Origin: Apus apus | Lineage: Eukaryota > Chordata > Aves > Apodiformes > Apodidae | DNA length: 64,000 bases | Assembly (NCBI RefSeq): GCF_020740795.1 | Contig: NC_067282.1 | Coordinates: forward strand, 169,228,274-169,292,273 | Direction: 5' to 3' | Shown: positions 12,122 through 23,615 of the stretch, in pieces | Numbering within the stretch: the first letter of the stretch is position 1 | Layout: each line of letters opens with the position of its first letter | Notes under the pieces: generated by a model | Seen by the model: only the letters and a program-made list of their open reading frames with translations | The model's database searches: none | Told to the model about the DNA's origin: nothing | Made by a program: the position numbers and the translations under genes

Positions 12122-12990
12122 CTGATTCAATTAGAAAACAAGCAAAACCATATTAAAATAGAGCATTATACTGTATATGAGTAAGATGCTTCATATCTTT
12201 GGTTTTGATTTTCAAAAGAGAAATTAAAATATGTAAAACAGTCTTAAATATTCACAACGTTCAATCTTGCTGGGGGGAAGAAAAGGGAAACCAAATTGCA
12301 AAGTATAGCATCACAATATTTACTGAGAAACATGTCTGAAGCAACCACTGAGATCTAGGTGTATTACACACCACAGTCGTCCCAGTAAATTCCCTCTCCA
12401 ACTTCTCTTTATACAATTAACAACATCTCCCTAACAGGGACTTACTTATTTAAGCTTCCATTTTTCTGAAATAATCACTAACCTGGAATTCCTAGTTTGA
12501 AATATCAAGCCCTAAAAACCCTCTCTGGCTTAAATATCTGCCTTAAAACTCTCTGATCTGGTCTTTTTTAAAAGACTTCATTCTATCCATCCATCCATCC
12601 ATCTACTCACAGCAAAAGAGAGATTCGAAACCCACTATAGATGTGGCATTCCTATTACTTTGTTTTCTCAGAAAAAGGTTGGAACATTGCCCAACATAAA
12701 TATTTCTCAGAAATGCTACAATACAGCGATATACTATAAAGCAATTCAAAATAAAGCAGTGTTCTTATGCAACAACTAAGTTCCCAACATTTATTTCTGA
12801 AAGCTGAAGAACTTGACTGTGGCAGTTTTCTCCCAAGACTTAAGATTCTCAAAAGAGACTCCTCAGCAAGTACCTCAAGAGAATGCATTACTGGTAATTA
12901 GCCTCTTAGCTGAAAACAGCATTTAATTTACATTAAATCTTTAAGTAATTAAAAAGAAAACTGGTCATCTGATAGTATAACCATACTTAC
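12122..12990 (-). other. FRS2: FRS2 intron, 869 bp
   Basis: Phase-1 intron with donor GTAAGT after base 12991 and acceptor CAG before 12121. It contains a short CCAT microsatellite at 12583-12604. I see no other feature. Confidence 0.9.
12583..12604. repeat. (CCAT)n microsatellite
   Basis: Five tandem ATCC/CCAT units in an FRS2 intron, perfect over about 22 bp. It is a possible length polymorphism. Confidence 0.9.
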
Positions 12991-13149
12991 TGGTAGGCGT
13001 TCGAGGAGTTCTTGGAGCTTCCAACTCAGTTTGATGATTATTCCTTTCTACTACTGGCTCTTCTACCACATTTATGCTATTATTCTGCATTATCTCTTGC
13101 AGCATATTAAACAGCTCTTCTGCACGGGCACATTTAAAGGCAAAGATTC
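12991..13149 (-). CDS. FRS2: FRS2 coding exon (residues 85-138, PTB C-terminal part)
   Basis: Minus-strand exon of 159 nt. The acceptor TATAG (AG at 13151-13150) precedes GA, which completes the split codon for G85. It then reads IFAFKCARAEELFNMLQEIM, the C-terminal helix of the PTB domain that packs against the FGFR juxtamembrane peptide. The acidic segment NNSINVVEEPVVERNNHQTE follows, then the PRTPRTPT cluster of MAP-kinase-type Thr-Pro sites (about T132, T135). The last base, A at 12991, is the first base of codon T138, followed by donor GTAAGT. Reading on past the donor adds false residues SKYGYTIR, which are intronic. Confidence 0.96.
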
Positions 13150-16100
13150 CTATAAATACACAAGAAAAAAAATCAAAATCCTTGAGTGTAAGAAACACGC
13201 TTTGCAATGTATATAGCTTTCAAACAATAGAACTGGAATCCCCATAACGAACACCTGTGAAGGAAGCAAAATGTTAAGAAATTTTTATTGCACCAAAACA
13301 CACAAAATTACTGTGAGAACCTTTAAAGTGTTTATCTAAGACAATAATATGTTTCCATAAGTTAAATTAGAACAAAAAACTGACTCAATGAAAAGCAAAA
13401 CTAAGTTTTGAGTGCTAAATGAGGGGGGGGGGAAGGCACAAAACAGGACAATAGTTTTTATTTTTTTTTATTAAGCTGATAAAATTATACCTGTTAAGTA
13501 AATCAATCAACCAATAAAAACACTAAATGAAACTACTGCGTTGCTACAAGTTCGTACTTTTAAAATCAGATTTCTATTGAATTACCATAAACATAAGATA
13601 CCTGCACAACAGGAAAGAAGGACTTAAACACTGGGTAAAAGTGTAGTTTCTTTAAAAAGATTAAAATTAAAAGCTAGTAAGACAAACTGTGCGATACAGA
13701 CAGTAACAAACCAACTGCTTTAGGCTAAAGGAGAGACACAGAACACAAAGTCAGCAGCAATACCATGTAAGTCGTGTGCGTATTGTGCCACTTTGCCTTT
13801 AAACAGCAGGGAGTGCCCCAACTTACCCTCACCAGCAAAGTCCCAGCTTTGGATTATTCTTCCATTGAAAGCATGAAGTTAAAGTTGACATGCTTGTTAA
13901 ACGTGGGTGCAGGTGCTCATTTTTTAAAATGAGTATTACAATCTTAAAACACTCTTTAATAAAAACTACCTACCTATATAGTTAGTTCTGTAAGTGCAAT
14001 TATGTTAATATGCTGGCAATCACTATCACCATATTTACTTAAGGATGCAGAACAGTGACAGATCAGAACTATCATAAATGCTCCACATGGCAGTAGTTCA
14101 CAAAAACCCAGCTGGGAATATACCAAATGGGCTAAGAGTAATGACACTCAACAATTAGTTGATGCTGTGAATAAGCTCCATGCTTGCAAGACAGCAGCTG
14201 TAGAGATGCTTCTAGTACATGTCCCCAACCCATGATCCAACCCAATAGACCATCTTTACTTTTCTGTGTATTTCTGAAATTTCACACTGGATACTTAAAA
14301 CTTAATGGACAAAAAATAAAATTAAAAAAATCTAGGTTCACAAGCTTAAAGAACCTTCCAGCATGTTTCTAAGAAATTCAGTTGCCTTTATCTTTGTTTA
14401 AAAAAACATGCTTCCAAACTGCAGATTCCTTAAACTATGAAGTGAACCAAATTGGCACTGACCCTGCAAGCAAAAACAACTTGACGAAACTTTTATTTTT
14501 ATTAAATAAATTCAAAATAAATGCCATGTGATCTGTCATTTACACAAAACGGTGACACGCCAGCTTCTCCACGTTTTCTATCCTGAAGTATCTATTAGCT
14601 GTGCTCCCAAAACGTGTTCAACATTTTTTAATACCTAGCACAAACTCAATGTTTCGCCATCAGAGCATTCTGACAACTCATCAATAGATACAATTTGAGA
14701 TTAAATGGAAAAAGCAAACAAGAATATTGACTAAGGCAATCAGTAAAAGTTGCTGGACAGTATTCAGGGTATTCTTAATGAAAAACTTCTTGGTCATCTC
14801 CCCAGGTGAGGATGAAATTTTGCAACTGTGCCCATAAAATCAAGTGTAGGTGTCAGGAACAACGCTCCTCTGCAAAAAGGCAGCAGAGAACATTTTCTGC
14901 CAGATTTCCTTTTTCTCAGTAGTCAGAGTATTTTAATATTATGTAAGGAAGGCAAGAAACAAAAGAGGGAGGAAATGGTTGCTGCTTACAGAGTCTGCTT
15001 AATCTTTTCTATTAAAAAAAAAATAAAGGATTTAGAAGCAAAGCAGAGAAGTCAATTAGACTCAGTGGAAAAATTCTGCAGACTTGCTAACAGGCCATGG
15101 AAAAGAACTTTCAAAATAGTACTTTTTATTGAACCTTATTAGTATCTATTTTACATGTTTAGAAGAAGCAGTAAATTAAACCTGAAAAATCAATTAAAGT
15201 TATTTTCTCCAAAATAAAGTTTATTTCTTTCTTCTTAGAAGCCTGAAAATTTAGCTTAATATGGGGTATGCTGTAAACATCTCTGTTTCTCATAAGGAGA
15301 TTAACTGAGAATGCCTTTAAAAATCATATAAAAAATAACCTCTCTGCCTTTACCTCTGCTTGGACAATGAAGATTGACCAGCTTTGATTACAATCAAGTA
15401 CTTAATCTTCTTGATTTTTTAAAGTGTTGTTTGTTTTTTTTTTATATGGCAATTGCTAAAATCATTATTAGGTAAAAACACTAGTAAATGCTGCAAACCT
15501 GTGAGAAAATTAAAATGCAACTTAATTTCACCATGCGTGAATACATAAGAATTCTAACGACACACAGCTTCATCACGGTAGACAGACCCAAAACAAGGCT
15601 GAGACTTCAACCAAAACAGCAAATCCCTTGGGAACTGCTGCTATGTAGAAAGAGAAAAAAGCCTACATCTTCTCTACGTCATCCCTGGGAACCAACCTTG
15701 GCCAAGGCAGGCACGATCTGGAAACTGGAAAGGTAACCATCTTTTTCCAATTAAAGCTACACAGAAAATAACTGAGCACAGCTGGAGTTTACACACCTCA
15801 TACAAAAATATGTCAAAATTTGAGAATTATGTCATTGATATAAATGAAAGTGGTATTTGTTTTAGAAGAGGATGAAACACAACTGTGTTACTTAAGACAA
15901 TAATAGGTTAGGGATATCCAGTTCATACCAGCGCTCTCTTAAAATCTAAACATCAGGAATTCTTACAATTCTGAGGAGAATCATCCACAGTTCCAAGTTT
16001 CACTGCCCCTCCCTGAAAGTCAAATCAACCTCTGAGGTAGGAGTATTTCCCTGTCAAATCACCTCTTAGGTTGACCAGAAGTTTCCACACATACAAGCAT

Positions 16101-16314
16101 GAAGTGCTCCAGACCTACAGCAACTCAAATCCACAGTTAACCATAAGACCATTCCTCTTAAGTTACCTTACTTTTTTCAAGAAACCACATTCACATGTAA
16201 ACTATTGCCTTTATAACCCTTGCCAAAGGAGAAGAAAACATTTTTTAAAAACAAAATTGTCTTCCAACATCAAATAAATTTCCAGAAAGCTTTATATACA
16301 AAAATTCCACATAC
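13150..16314 (-). other. FRS2: FRS2 intron, 3.2 kb
   Basis: Phase-1 intron, donor GTATGT after 16315 and acceptor TATAG at 13151-13150. AT-rich throughout, with a G10 run near 13423-13432 and short A/T runs. I recognise no transposon, RNA gene or alternative exon. Confidence 0.85.
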
Positions 16315-16501
16315 CTTGTCCAGTTTGACACCTTCGGCCACTTTCAAAAGAGAAAAGATTCGAGTCATAGCCATAGCGACGGAGACAGAGGTAGTGCCAT
16401 TTTACAGAGTCCCTTTTACGCGTGTACAAAATTAGTTCTGTGTCTGTAAGTTCCATTATGCCAGAACCCAGTTCATTACCATCATCATCCACATTAATAA
16501 C
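16315..16501 (-). CDS. FRS2: FRS2 coding exon (residues 23-85, PTB N-terminal part)
   Basis: Minus-strand exon of 187 nt. The acceptor is TTTTGATAG (AG at 16503-16502) and the first codon is GTT (V23). It encodes VINVDDDGNELGSGIMELTD, then TELILYTRKRDSVKWHYLCL and RRYGYDSNLFSFESGRRCQT. This is the beta-sandwich core of the phosphotyrosine-binding domain that binds the FGFR juxtamembrane segment constitutively and Trk receptors by an NPxpY motif. Arg/Lys-rich strands and the Cys of GRRCQTGQ are intact. The last base begins the codon for G85, split across the intron (phase 1). Residues MWNFCI after the donor, readable in the open frame, are intronic. Confidence 0.97.
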
Positions 16502-18270
16502 CTATCAAAAGGAAATTAAATAGCATTAAGTACTCTTTTGAGCACCAGTACCACTACTAATAATGTTTCACTGATGCGCTCCATCTGCTCTGTCATATTA
16601 GTTACAACCTTTGAGGTGAAAGTTTAAAAAAACCCCACATCTCACCAAACCAACCCAGAATTAAAATAATACATATTTTAAAACAATATGAAGGAGACTG
16701 CATAACATTACTGTAAAATCTGAGGAGAAATTGGAAATAGAAGAGATTCATAAGCTAAACTGGCTTGATGTACATATTCTAGTATTTCCACACAGATAAG
16801 GCATACCCCAGATAATGGAATCTTTCAGAGCCCCCTTTTTAAAAAACATATTGATATATTTGCTTTGTCATATAACCCCACTTACAATTGGAAAAAAAGA
16901 ATAAAAAAGGATAAGGGGCTCCAAGATAAAGCTTCCTTCACATGCTTGTATAGCCTTGCACTATGCTGAATCACCAGATAGTTTTAGATTTTTTTTCTGC
17001 CTTTTTCAAGTCAACAAATAATTCAAATAACCTGTGGCTATCTTGTGTGAAAACACATGTGTAACGCTTAAATTCTTACTCTTTCTGCTTTAAAACCAGT
17101 TTGAGGTCATCTGCATCCTTTATAGAATTCAGACAACATATCTTTTACTCTACATGTATTTTATTTCAGAATGCTGCTTTCAGTGCAATTCTTACTTAAT
17201 AAAAAGGCTACCAAAAAAATCTTCCCTATGGTATCAATTAATGTTATTCCTTAAAGAGACATTTTCAACTTGAAATCTAGTCAATTGAAAATAATTAGGA
17301 ATAGTTTCATCAGCCAGAGGCTTATGCCAACTTTCTTCATTTTGCAAATTACATCCTTTCATCTTCTCCTCTCCGCTGCTAAATTAGCAACCCACACACA
17401 CAATAGAGAAACTCTACAAGAAGAAAAATACGATCTAGTTATACAAAGTCATGTCAAATGCATAAAAAGCAAGAAAACAGAAAGATTATTTTACCCTTCA
17501 GCTTTTTGTACTGATAATATTAAACATTTCCAGAAATTCCCATGGCTTTAAAGCTCATTTCTCTGCTGCCCTAAGGCAACGCATGAATCATTTTCACTAT
17601 GGAAGCATTACATTCCTTTGCCAACTCACAGAGACAGTTTGGAGCACAGAAACAAATCTGACTTGTGTGACTATGCAAAGGTATGTTTACTTAAAGTCAC
17701 TTACTTCAGCAACTTCACGTTGAGCATGTTAAGCACATGAACAAGTGTTCACAAGCTTATAAATTCCAGGGATATAAGGGACAGAAGCACGTTTATAAAT
17801 AACATTTATTCATGTAAAGGACAAAAGTTCTCAAAATGCTACAATCATTGGTGATTTTCAAGTAAAACCAGCAGTCCTAAAAATTTCCATTGCTGACCCC
17901 GCATCCAGGTACATAAGCACACTTCTCCAATAGCTCCTCCTCACTCCCTTCCTAGCTTCCATAACCTGCCAGAGGCAACAATGCTTACTTGGGCTCTACC
18001 AACTAAAATGGAGATGGATCAAAAAGACAAGGCTTCTTCTCCTTTCTGATGATCAAAACTGACATAAAAAAGCCTAGCCTGCCTAGTGAATTACCGTCAC
18101 TGCTGGTAAGAAAGGATTTCTCAAAGGGGCAAGAGAAACCTGTAGCCACAGACACCTGCAACTCTGCAATGATTTAACCACTGACCCTACTTTCATATAA
18201 TTTTTTTCCATCATAAACCTACTTCACAAGAAAGCAACAAAATAAGTAACCGCATACCAAGTCAGCTTAC
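16502..18270 (-). other. FRS2: FRS2 intron, 1.8 kb
   Basis: Phase-0 intron with donor GTAAGC after K22 and acceptor ATAG before V23. AT-rich; no transposon or RNA gene recognised. Confidence 0.88.
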
Positions 18271-18336
18271 CTTAAACTTGTTTCGATGGTTATCTGGGAC
18301 AGTTTCTTTATCTGGACAGCTACAACAGCTACCCAT
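18271..18336 (-). CDS. FRS2: FRS2 first coding exon (residues 1-22, lipid anchor)
   Basis: Start codon ATG at 18336-18334 on the minus strand in a good context (G at -3, G at +4: GTCATGG). It encodes MGSCCSCPDKETVPDNHRNK then FK, 22 codons, and ends at a GTAAGC donor. Gly2 is the N-myristoylation site, and Cys4, Cys5 and Cys7 are candidate palmitoylation sites. Together they hold FRS2 in membrane microdomains near receptors. The start is chosen because the MGSCCSCP signature is the family N-terminus and an in-frame stop lies upstream in the leader exon. The coding total over five exons is 1527 nt, or 508 residues, equal to the length I recall for human FRS2. Confidence 0.97.
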
Positions 18337-18362
18337 GACTTCTTTAGAAGACCATGTGATCT
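18337..18362 (-). other. FRS2: FRS2 5' UTR part of the start-codon exon
   Basis: Leader bases between the acceptor (CCCTTTAG, AG at 18364-18363) and the ATG. An alternative AG at 18362-18361 would shorten the exon by 2 nt and change the frame of the upstream ORF entering it. With the first AG, an upstream ORF that starts in the preceding exon ends at TAA (18346-18344), 7 nt before the FRS2 ATG. Confidence 0.75.
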
Positions 18363-21300
18363 CTAAAGGGAGTAAAAAAACAAAGAACAGAATGACCATT
18401 TAAATTAAGTAAAAATAAAGTATCATCGACAAAACAACCCAACACAAATTGCTCTCTGAAATTACAGTTCTTCATTATTACTTCTCCAGTCATATGTAAT
18501 TTTTTTAAAAAAATCAACATTAATATTACAAATATTTTAAAATACTTAAGATTTGCCATTAAGGAGTGGCAACACTGAGCTGCTGATGTCCTACTGATAA
18601 TTCAACTTGAGGTTACTACCAAACAGACCCATTTGATTTGTCATCTTAATTCCCATGGTAGCAGCTTGAGGGAAAACAAAAAACAACTTACTGGGTGCAA
18701 TTCTCATCTCCTAAACCAGAGCCTGTACACAAGGCAACTACCAGGACTCCAGCACCCTCTAAATGAGCCCTCCCCAGCTCAGACTGCTGCGCACAGCCCT
18801 AGTGACACCCATGCAAGCCCTGGGCTGTAGGAGGTTACCAGGCACAAGCAACACAAAGAGCCCACACGGCAATCCTGAGAGGCTGCCCTGGCTTGGGCAG
18901 CTCCAGGGCTGGCTCACCATAGAGGGTGGAGGTGTTCCAGGACTGGAGGCCTGGCAGCCGTGAAGCCAGGCTCTGTGCTTCCACTTTTAAATACTTCCCA
19001 TACAGCAATGTACATAAAACTATGTAATCGAAGTCAAGGGAAGGAAAAAAACCTGCATTCAATACATTTAAAAAAAAAGTGTTTCTATTAAGTTCAGTTT
19101 GGATTAAATTGTGTTATACAGTCTACTTCATTAGCTATAAAACAGCAAAATATTCAACTCACACAGAACAGCATGGCTAAATTAAAGAAACCAAAAATAA
19201 ATATTTGGTGGTTTTTATATTTTCCTTTAAAGTTTTTTGTATATATGGTAAAACTTTCATAAAACAGTATGATAAAATGTTCATAAAACAAGTTTCACAA
19301 CTTGCTTCTCCTCCTTCTACCACCTTGCAGAGAGCGGCAAGTCTGGTATTTCTTTACTACAAAAAAGCCAGACAAAAAACTTAAACCATTTACATCATCT
19401 TTATATGGGCTAGGAACTAAAATTTCCACTACACAAATGAAAAGTGGGGCAAAATCCTGGAAGAGAGTAAGCTAGCAGGAGATATGACATTAGGAATCAA
19501 GAACAAGGAAGACAGAACTGGTTGGTTAATTTTACCAACTAAAGGGAAAAAAAATCTGATGTCACCTTAGGTAAACTGGGACTTGCCTTCTAGACAGGCA
19601 TTTGTATTAGCATGCAGCAGTATTATCCAAGTAGCACTTTAGTCTGCTAAGAAATAAGGTGCAAGGAATACAACGAAGAGCAGCTAACTCTTCCTCTCTT
19701 CATGACCAGAAAAGCCACTTGAGAGATACTACTACCATAGAGAACTTATAAATTTGTATAAATCTGCCAGTAAACCCCTGCAGAGATGAAATGAAGAACT
19801 GAACAGAATGAGTAACAACATGGCTTAGATTAAGCCAGTAACAAAGAGACAGAGCACCAGACAAGTAGTCAAAATTGGGGATTCTCTAATGTAATTTCTG
19901 GCCATAACATGAAAATGTGCGTTAACTTGACAGACTTTTTTCCCAACTCAAAATGGAACTAGGAGATTGGCTGTTTGCTTCCACTGATGAAGAGAGAAGC
20001 TATGCTACACACAACTGTGTTTTTGCAGAGTGAAATCCTCAATTTTATTAATCAGTCTCAATTACAGACTACTTTTAATAGCCTTCACACATACATCCCA
20101 TTGTTACTTTAACTATTCCATTGTTTTGCTTATTAATTCTGCCCGTTTTGATTAGAAAGGCAGATACAGCTAATAACACCTATTCCTAATTTCCTACCCT
20201 GGCACCCCACAATGCCTCATGACAGTAATGTTCAGATCTCGCTCTTGTTAGTCTACTGATGCTACCCTATTTATTCTGAGGATTCATGGCTAAAAAGAGC
20301 AACATGTGAAAACAAATGCAATGCAGATTAGCAATGAATATGTAAGTTTGCAACAGGTTTTCAAGCCCTGGTCCATGCAGCAGCCGTAGCTGCAGAAGAT
20401 TCTAAGTAGCCTTCAGGCACAGATGCTTTCACTTAATAAAGCTGAGTCTCAGACTTCCCCAAATGCTTAGAAAAAGTGGAACAGAACTAGATAGCAGCAT
20501 GCTGTTATAGAATCATGATTTCCTTTGCACTCAGCATAAAATAACAGATCAAATCTGTTGGAGGCAGGTGCCAGCAAACTTAAAAAACAATAAAACCAAC
20601 ATTAACTGCAAAGTAGTTTCAGAAAAATCACTTGAGTTGCAAGTAGAAAGATGTAGAATATGAACTTGTATGAACCATAGCCACTGTATGCCAAGAACAA
20701 CGAAGAAAAGGCATGTAATTGTGTGCTGGGTCAGAGTGGTGGGGCTTTGGTAGAATAGGAGGGGGAGCAGGGGTGGCATCTAGGAGAAGCAGCTAGACAC
20801 TTCCCCAGCTCCAAGTCAGAGCTGCCACTGGCTGAGGCCAAACCCATCGGTGATGGCAGTCACCTTTGCAAAAGGATATGTAAGAAGGGGAAAAGATACT
20901 GCTGGAAGACCTGCTATGGAGAAAGGGGTGGGATGGGAGAGAAACACCTCTGCAGACACCAAGGTCAGTGAAGAAGGAGGGGGAAGAGGTGCTCCATGTG
21001 CTAGAGCAGAGATTCCCTGCAGCCCTCAGTGAAGACAATCATGAGGCAGGCTGTGCCCTCATAGCCCGCAGAGGTCCACGGTGGAGCAAATATCCACCTG
21101 CAACACACAGAGGACCCCACACCAGAAAAGGTGGATGCCCAAAGGAGGCTGTGACCTGGTGGGAAACCTGCACTGGAGCAGGCTCCTGGCAGCACTTGTG
21201 ATCCCATGGAAAGCCTGCACTGGAGCAATCTGTTCCTCAAGGACTGCACCTTGTGGGAAGGACTCATGCTGGAGCAATTTGTGAAGAACAGCAGCCCACG

Positions 21301-21830
21301 GGGAAGGACTCAAGTTGGATAAATTCATGAAGGACTGTCTCCTGTGGGAGGGCCCCCACACTGTTGCAGGGCAAGTGTGTGAGGAGTCCTCCCCCTGGGG
21401 AGAAAGGAGAGGCAGAGACAACATGTGATGAACTGACTGCAACCCCTATTCCTCATCCCCCTGCACTGAGGAGGAGGAGGTAGAAAAATCAGTGTCTCAT
21501 TATCCTACTCTGATTTGACTAGTAACAAATGACATTGATTTTTTCCCCCCTGACTCTGTTTTGCCCATGACCGTAATTAGTGAGTGAATGCTCCCTGTCC
21601 TTGCCTCAATCCATGGGCTTTTTGTGCTATTATCTCCTCCCCATTCCACAGGGGAGAAAGACTGAGCAAGCAGCCATGCAGTGCTCAGTCACAGGCTGGG
21701 CCTAAACCACGGCAAATCATACTTCAGAAAACCAAGAACTGCAATGTTACTTCAAAGGAGAGAGGTGAAGCAAGGCTATGAGGAAGAAATTAAACAGCTA
21801 GGGAACTCACAGAATTAAAAAATCACTCAC
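18363..21830 (-). other. FRS2: FRS2 intron within the 5' leader, 3.5 kb
   Basis: Donor GTGAGT (21830-21825) and acceptor TTTAG before 18362. It contains an ERV LTR-type repeat at about 20730-21708 on the opposite strand, ending about 120 bp from the donor. A GC-richer patch without recognisable coding content lies at 18720-18965. The rest, 18970-20730, is AT-rich with nothing recognised. Confidence 0.75.
20730..21708 (+). mobile_element. ERV LTR-type repeat (avian), old copy
   Basis: A GC-richer block of about 980 bp with a layout I recognise from many bird genomes. First comes a purine-rich part containing GAGGTGCTCCATGTGCTAGAG (about 20985-21006). Next come several degenerate subrepeats of about 40 bp built on GGAAGGACTCATGCTGGAGCA (about 21140-21350). 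Then follow GAGGAGTCCTCCCCCTGGGG and GTGATGAACTGACTGCAACCCC, and a tail TGTTTTGCCCATGACCGTAATTAGTGAGTGAATG (21558-21591 region). It ends near AAACCACGGCAA. CpGs are largely decayed and no retroviral protein is encoded, so it is best read as a solo LTR-type remnant. It is antisense to FRS2. The exact RepBase family is not assigned. Confidence 0.7.
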
Positions 21831-21936
21831 CTAGATTTGGCCATTAATATTTCCAGCCTCTGCTGCAGCATCAGGGCTTCTGTCATACTCAAAGTGTCAT
21901 GTTGTCTTGTCACAGAACTAATAATTTGACCTAGAA
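21831..21936 (-). other. FRS2: FRS2 second 5' leader exon (non-coding)
   Basis: The minus strand reads a conserved-looking leader ending CCAAATCTAG then donor GTGAGT (21830-21825), a perfect consensus. The acceptor is uncertain. AG dinucleotides at 21938-21937, 21932-21931 and 21919-21918 give starts at 21936, 21930 or 21917; all have a weak pyrimidine tract. The exon contains two upstream starts. ATG at 21900 gives a 3-residue ORF (MTL). ATG at 21886 opens a frame that continues through the splice into the start-codon exon. The main FRS2 frame has a TAA in this exon, confirming it is leader and not coding. Confidence 0.65.
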
Positions 21937-22859
21937 CTAGAAGAGTATATAAACATGTAATTTTTCTTGTTTTTAAGATGCCTGTTAGTAAACTAACAGA
22001 CATACTACTTTTTTTTTTTAGCAGTATTATGTCAAGTGAGGTCTTCATGGCTAGGATGCATCTTAAATGGAGTTTTAGACAAGAGAGTGGTCTCTTAGAG
22101 CTTCGCCAACATTTCAGTGCCTAGCTGGTGTCACAATGGGGACTCCACTCATACTCCCCTCTTTGCACAATTTACTGTGTGGAATTTACAGATGTGAAGC
22201 TGCCATTATCCTTAGCACATACTGTACCACACCACAGCAGACAAATAGAACAACTACTCTTGCCTAACTGCCTCTTGCTTATCCTACCCAACATACACAA
22301 ATGCTGACTTGTATGGCTAACACATCACCCTTTCTCCACTTCCCTCATGATGCGCTCCATGATATTAACCATAAATTGCTTGCTTTCACTTCACCCCCTT
22401 ATTCCATGGATTACTCTTATACTAGCTATCCACTTGCATTTATCACTAAAATCTCAACTGCTGCTTCCATTAGGCCAACAGTTGGCAGGCTCCATTCTCT
22501 GTTTGTAAAATTGCCAAACAAGTACTTGATGTTTCCTTTGACGCTGCTTCATAAACACAAGTGAAGAGCTAAATTCTCAGTAAAATACTTTATTATTAGC
22601 CCTTCTTATCTGCCTTTCAGGTTGTCTTTGCAAACTTGTTGGAGACCACTGGCAACTCTGCTTATAAATACAGCCACAATTCTTTGTATTTATCTGCTGT
22701 CCTCTGCCTTGCACTTGAATTAAAAGCATTTTGGAAACTCAAAGCACTCTTTTGCATAGTATCGAGTCTAAGGTAGTCCCAAACTCATCTCAGGTCCTTA
22801 GGGGATAACAGTTGCAGAACACACTACCTGTGGAGGGACTGTGCAAAAGAACAGCAGAA

Positions 22860-23615
22860 ATTCAATACTGGCACATGCAAAATAACACACTTAGCAAAGG
22901 AGCTCTACCTGTTAGGAAATATCAGTCAATGCAGTTCAATGAAAACACTAGCTCAAAAGCTATCATAAAGCAAAGGAAACAGAATTATTTTAAAAGAACT
23001 AAAAGAATCACAACAAAAATATAAGTCTATTGCATGAATCCACAGTACAGACACAGATGTAGCAATGTATGCAATCATTCCTCCCCGCCAAAAAAGAGTA
23101 AAACCAGAAATTAACTATTTGGACTGCTCAGCCTGGAAAAAGGGACCACAAAGGACAGAAAAAAAGGAATACAGAATTATAGGTGACATGGAGAAGATAA
23201 ATAAAGCACAAGTATTTTCCAAATGCAAGAATCAGGGAGCTACAGTTGACATTATTAAGAGGCAGGTTCAAAACGAATACACAAAGTAATTTTTGCATGT
23301 AGTATTTAGTTAAGCTTTGTGATCCACAACATCTTTTGGGAAAAAAATTGTTGCAAAAATCTAAAGACTCAGAAAATAATTTGACAATTGCAAGCTCCAT
23401 TAAGAGCTTTTCAACTCGAGGATGTCATATCTGGCTCAAAAAGTCTCTAAGCCGCAGATATCTAGAACGGTCTTAGGGAATGATCAATAAATTCTTCTTA
23501 CTATTCCTTTCCCTATATACTTATTATTGCCTGTTAGAATTTATAATTTACTGTCAGAAATAGGATACTGGACAAGCGGATACTTAAGTTTGATCCAGTA
23601 AGGCCATTCTAGTGA
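22860..23615 (+). mobile_element. Ancient CR1 LINE 3' fragment
   Basis: Plus-strand order typical of old amniote CR1 elements: a block with AAAGCAAAGGAAACAGAATT (about 22970), GGACTGCTCAGCCTGGAAAAAGGGA (23120-23145), GGTGACATGGAGAAGATAAA (23182-23201), and GAGGCAGGTTCAAAACGAAT (23260-23279). It ends in GGATACTGGAC...GATCCAGTAAGGCCATTCT (about 23562-23611), the characteristic 3' end of this CR1 group. It is heavily mutated, so it predates the GC-richer CR1 copies elsewhere in the window. Confidence 0.7.

Noticed and set aside
21059..21442. A 127-codon minus-strand frame
   Set aside because: Shadow of the repeated GC-rich units in the ERV LTR-type element; reads opposite to the element and has no retroviral domain.
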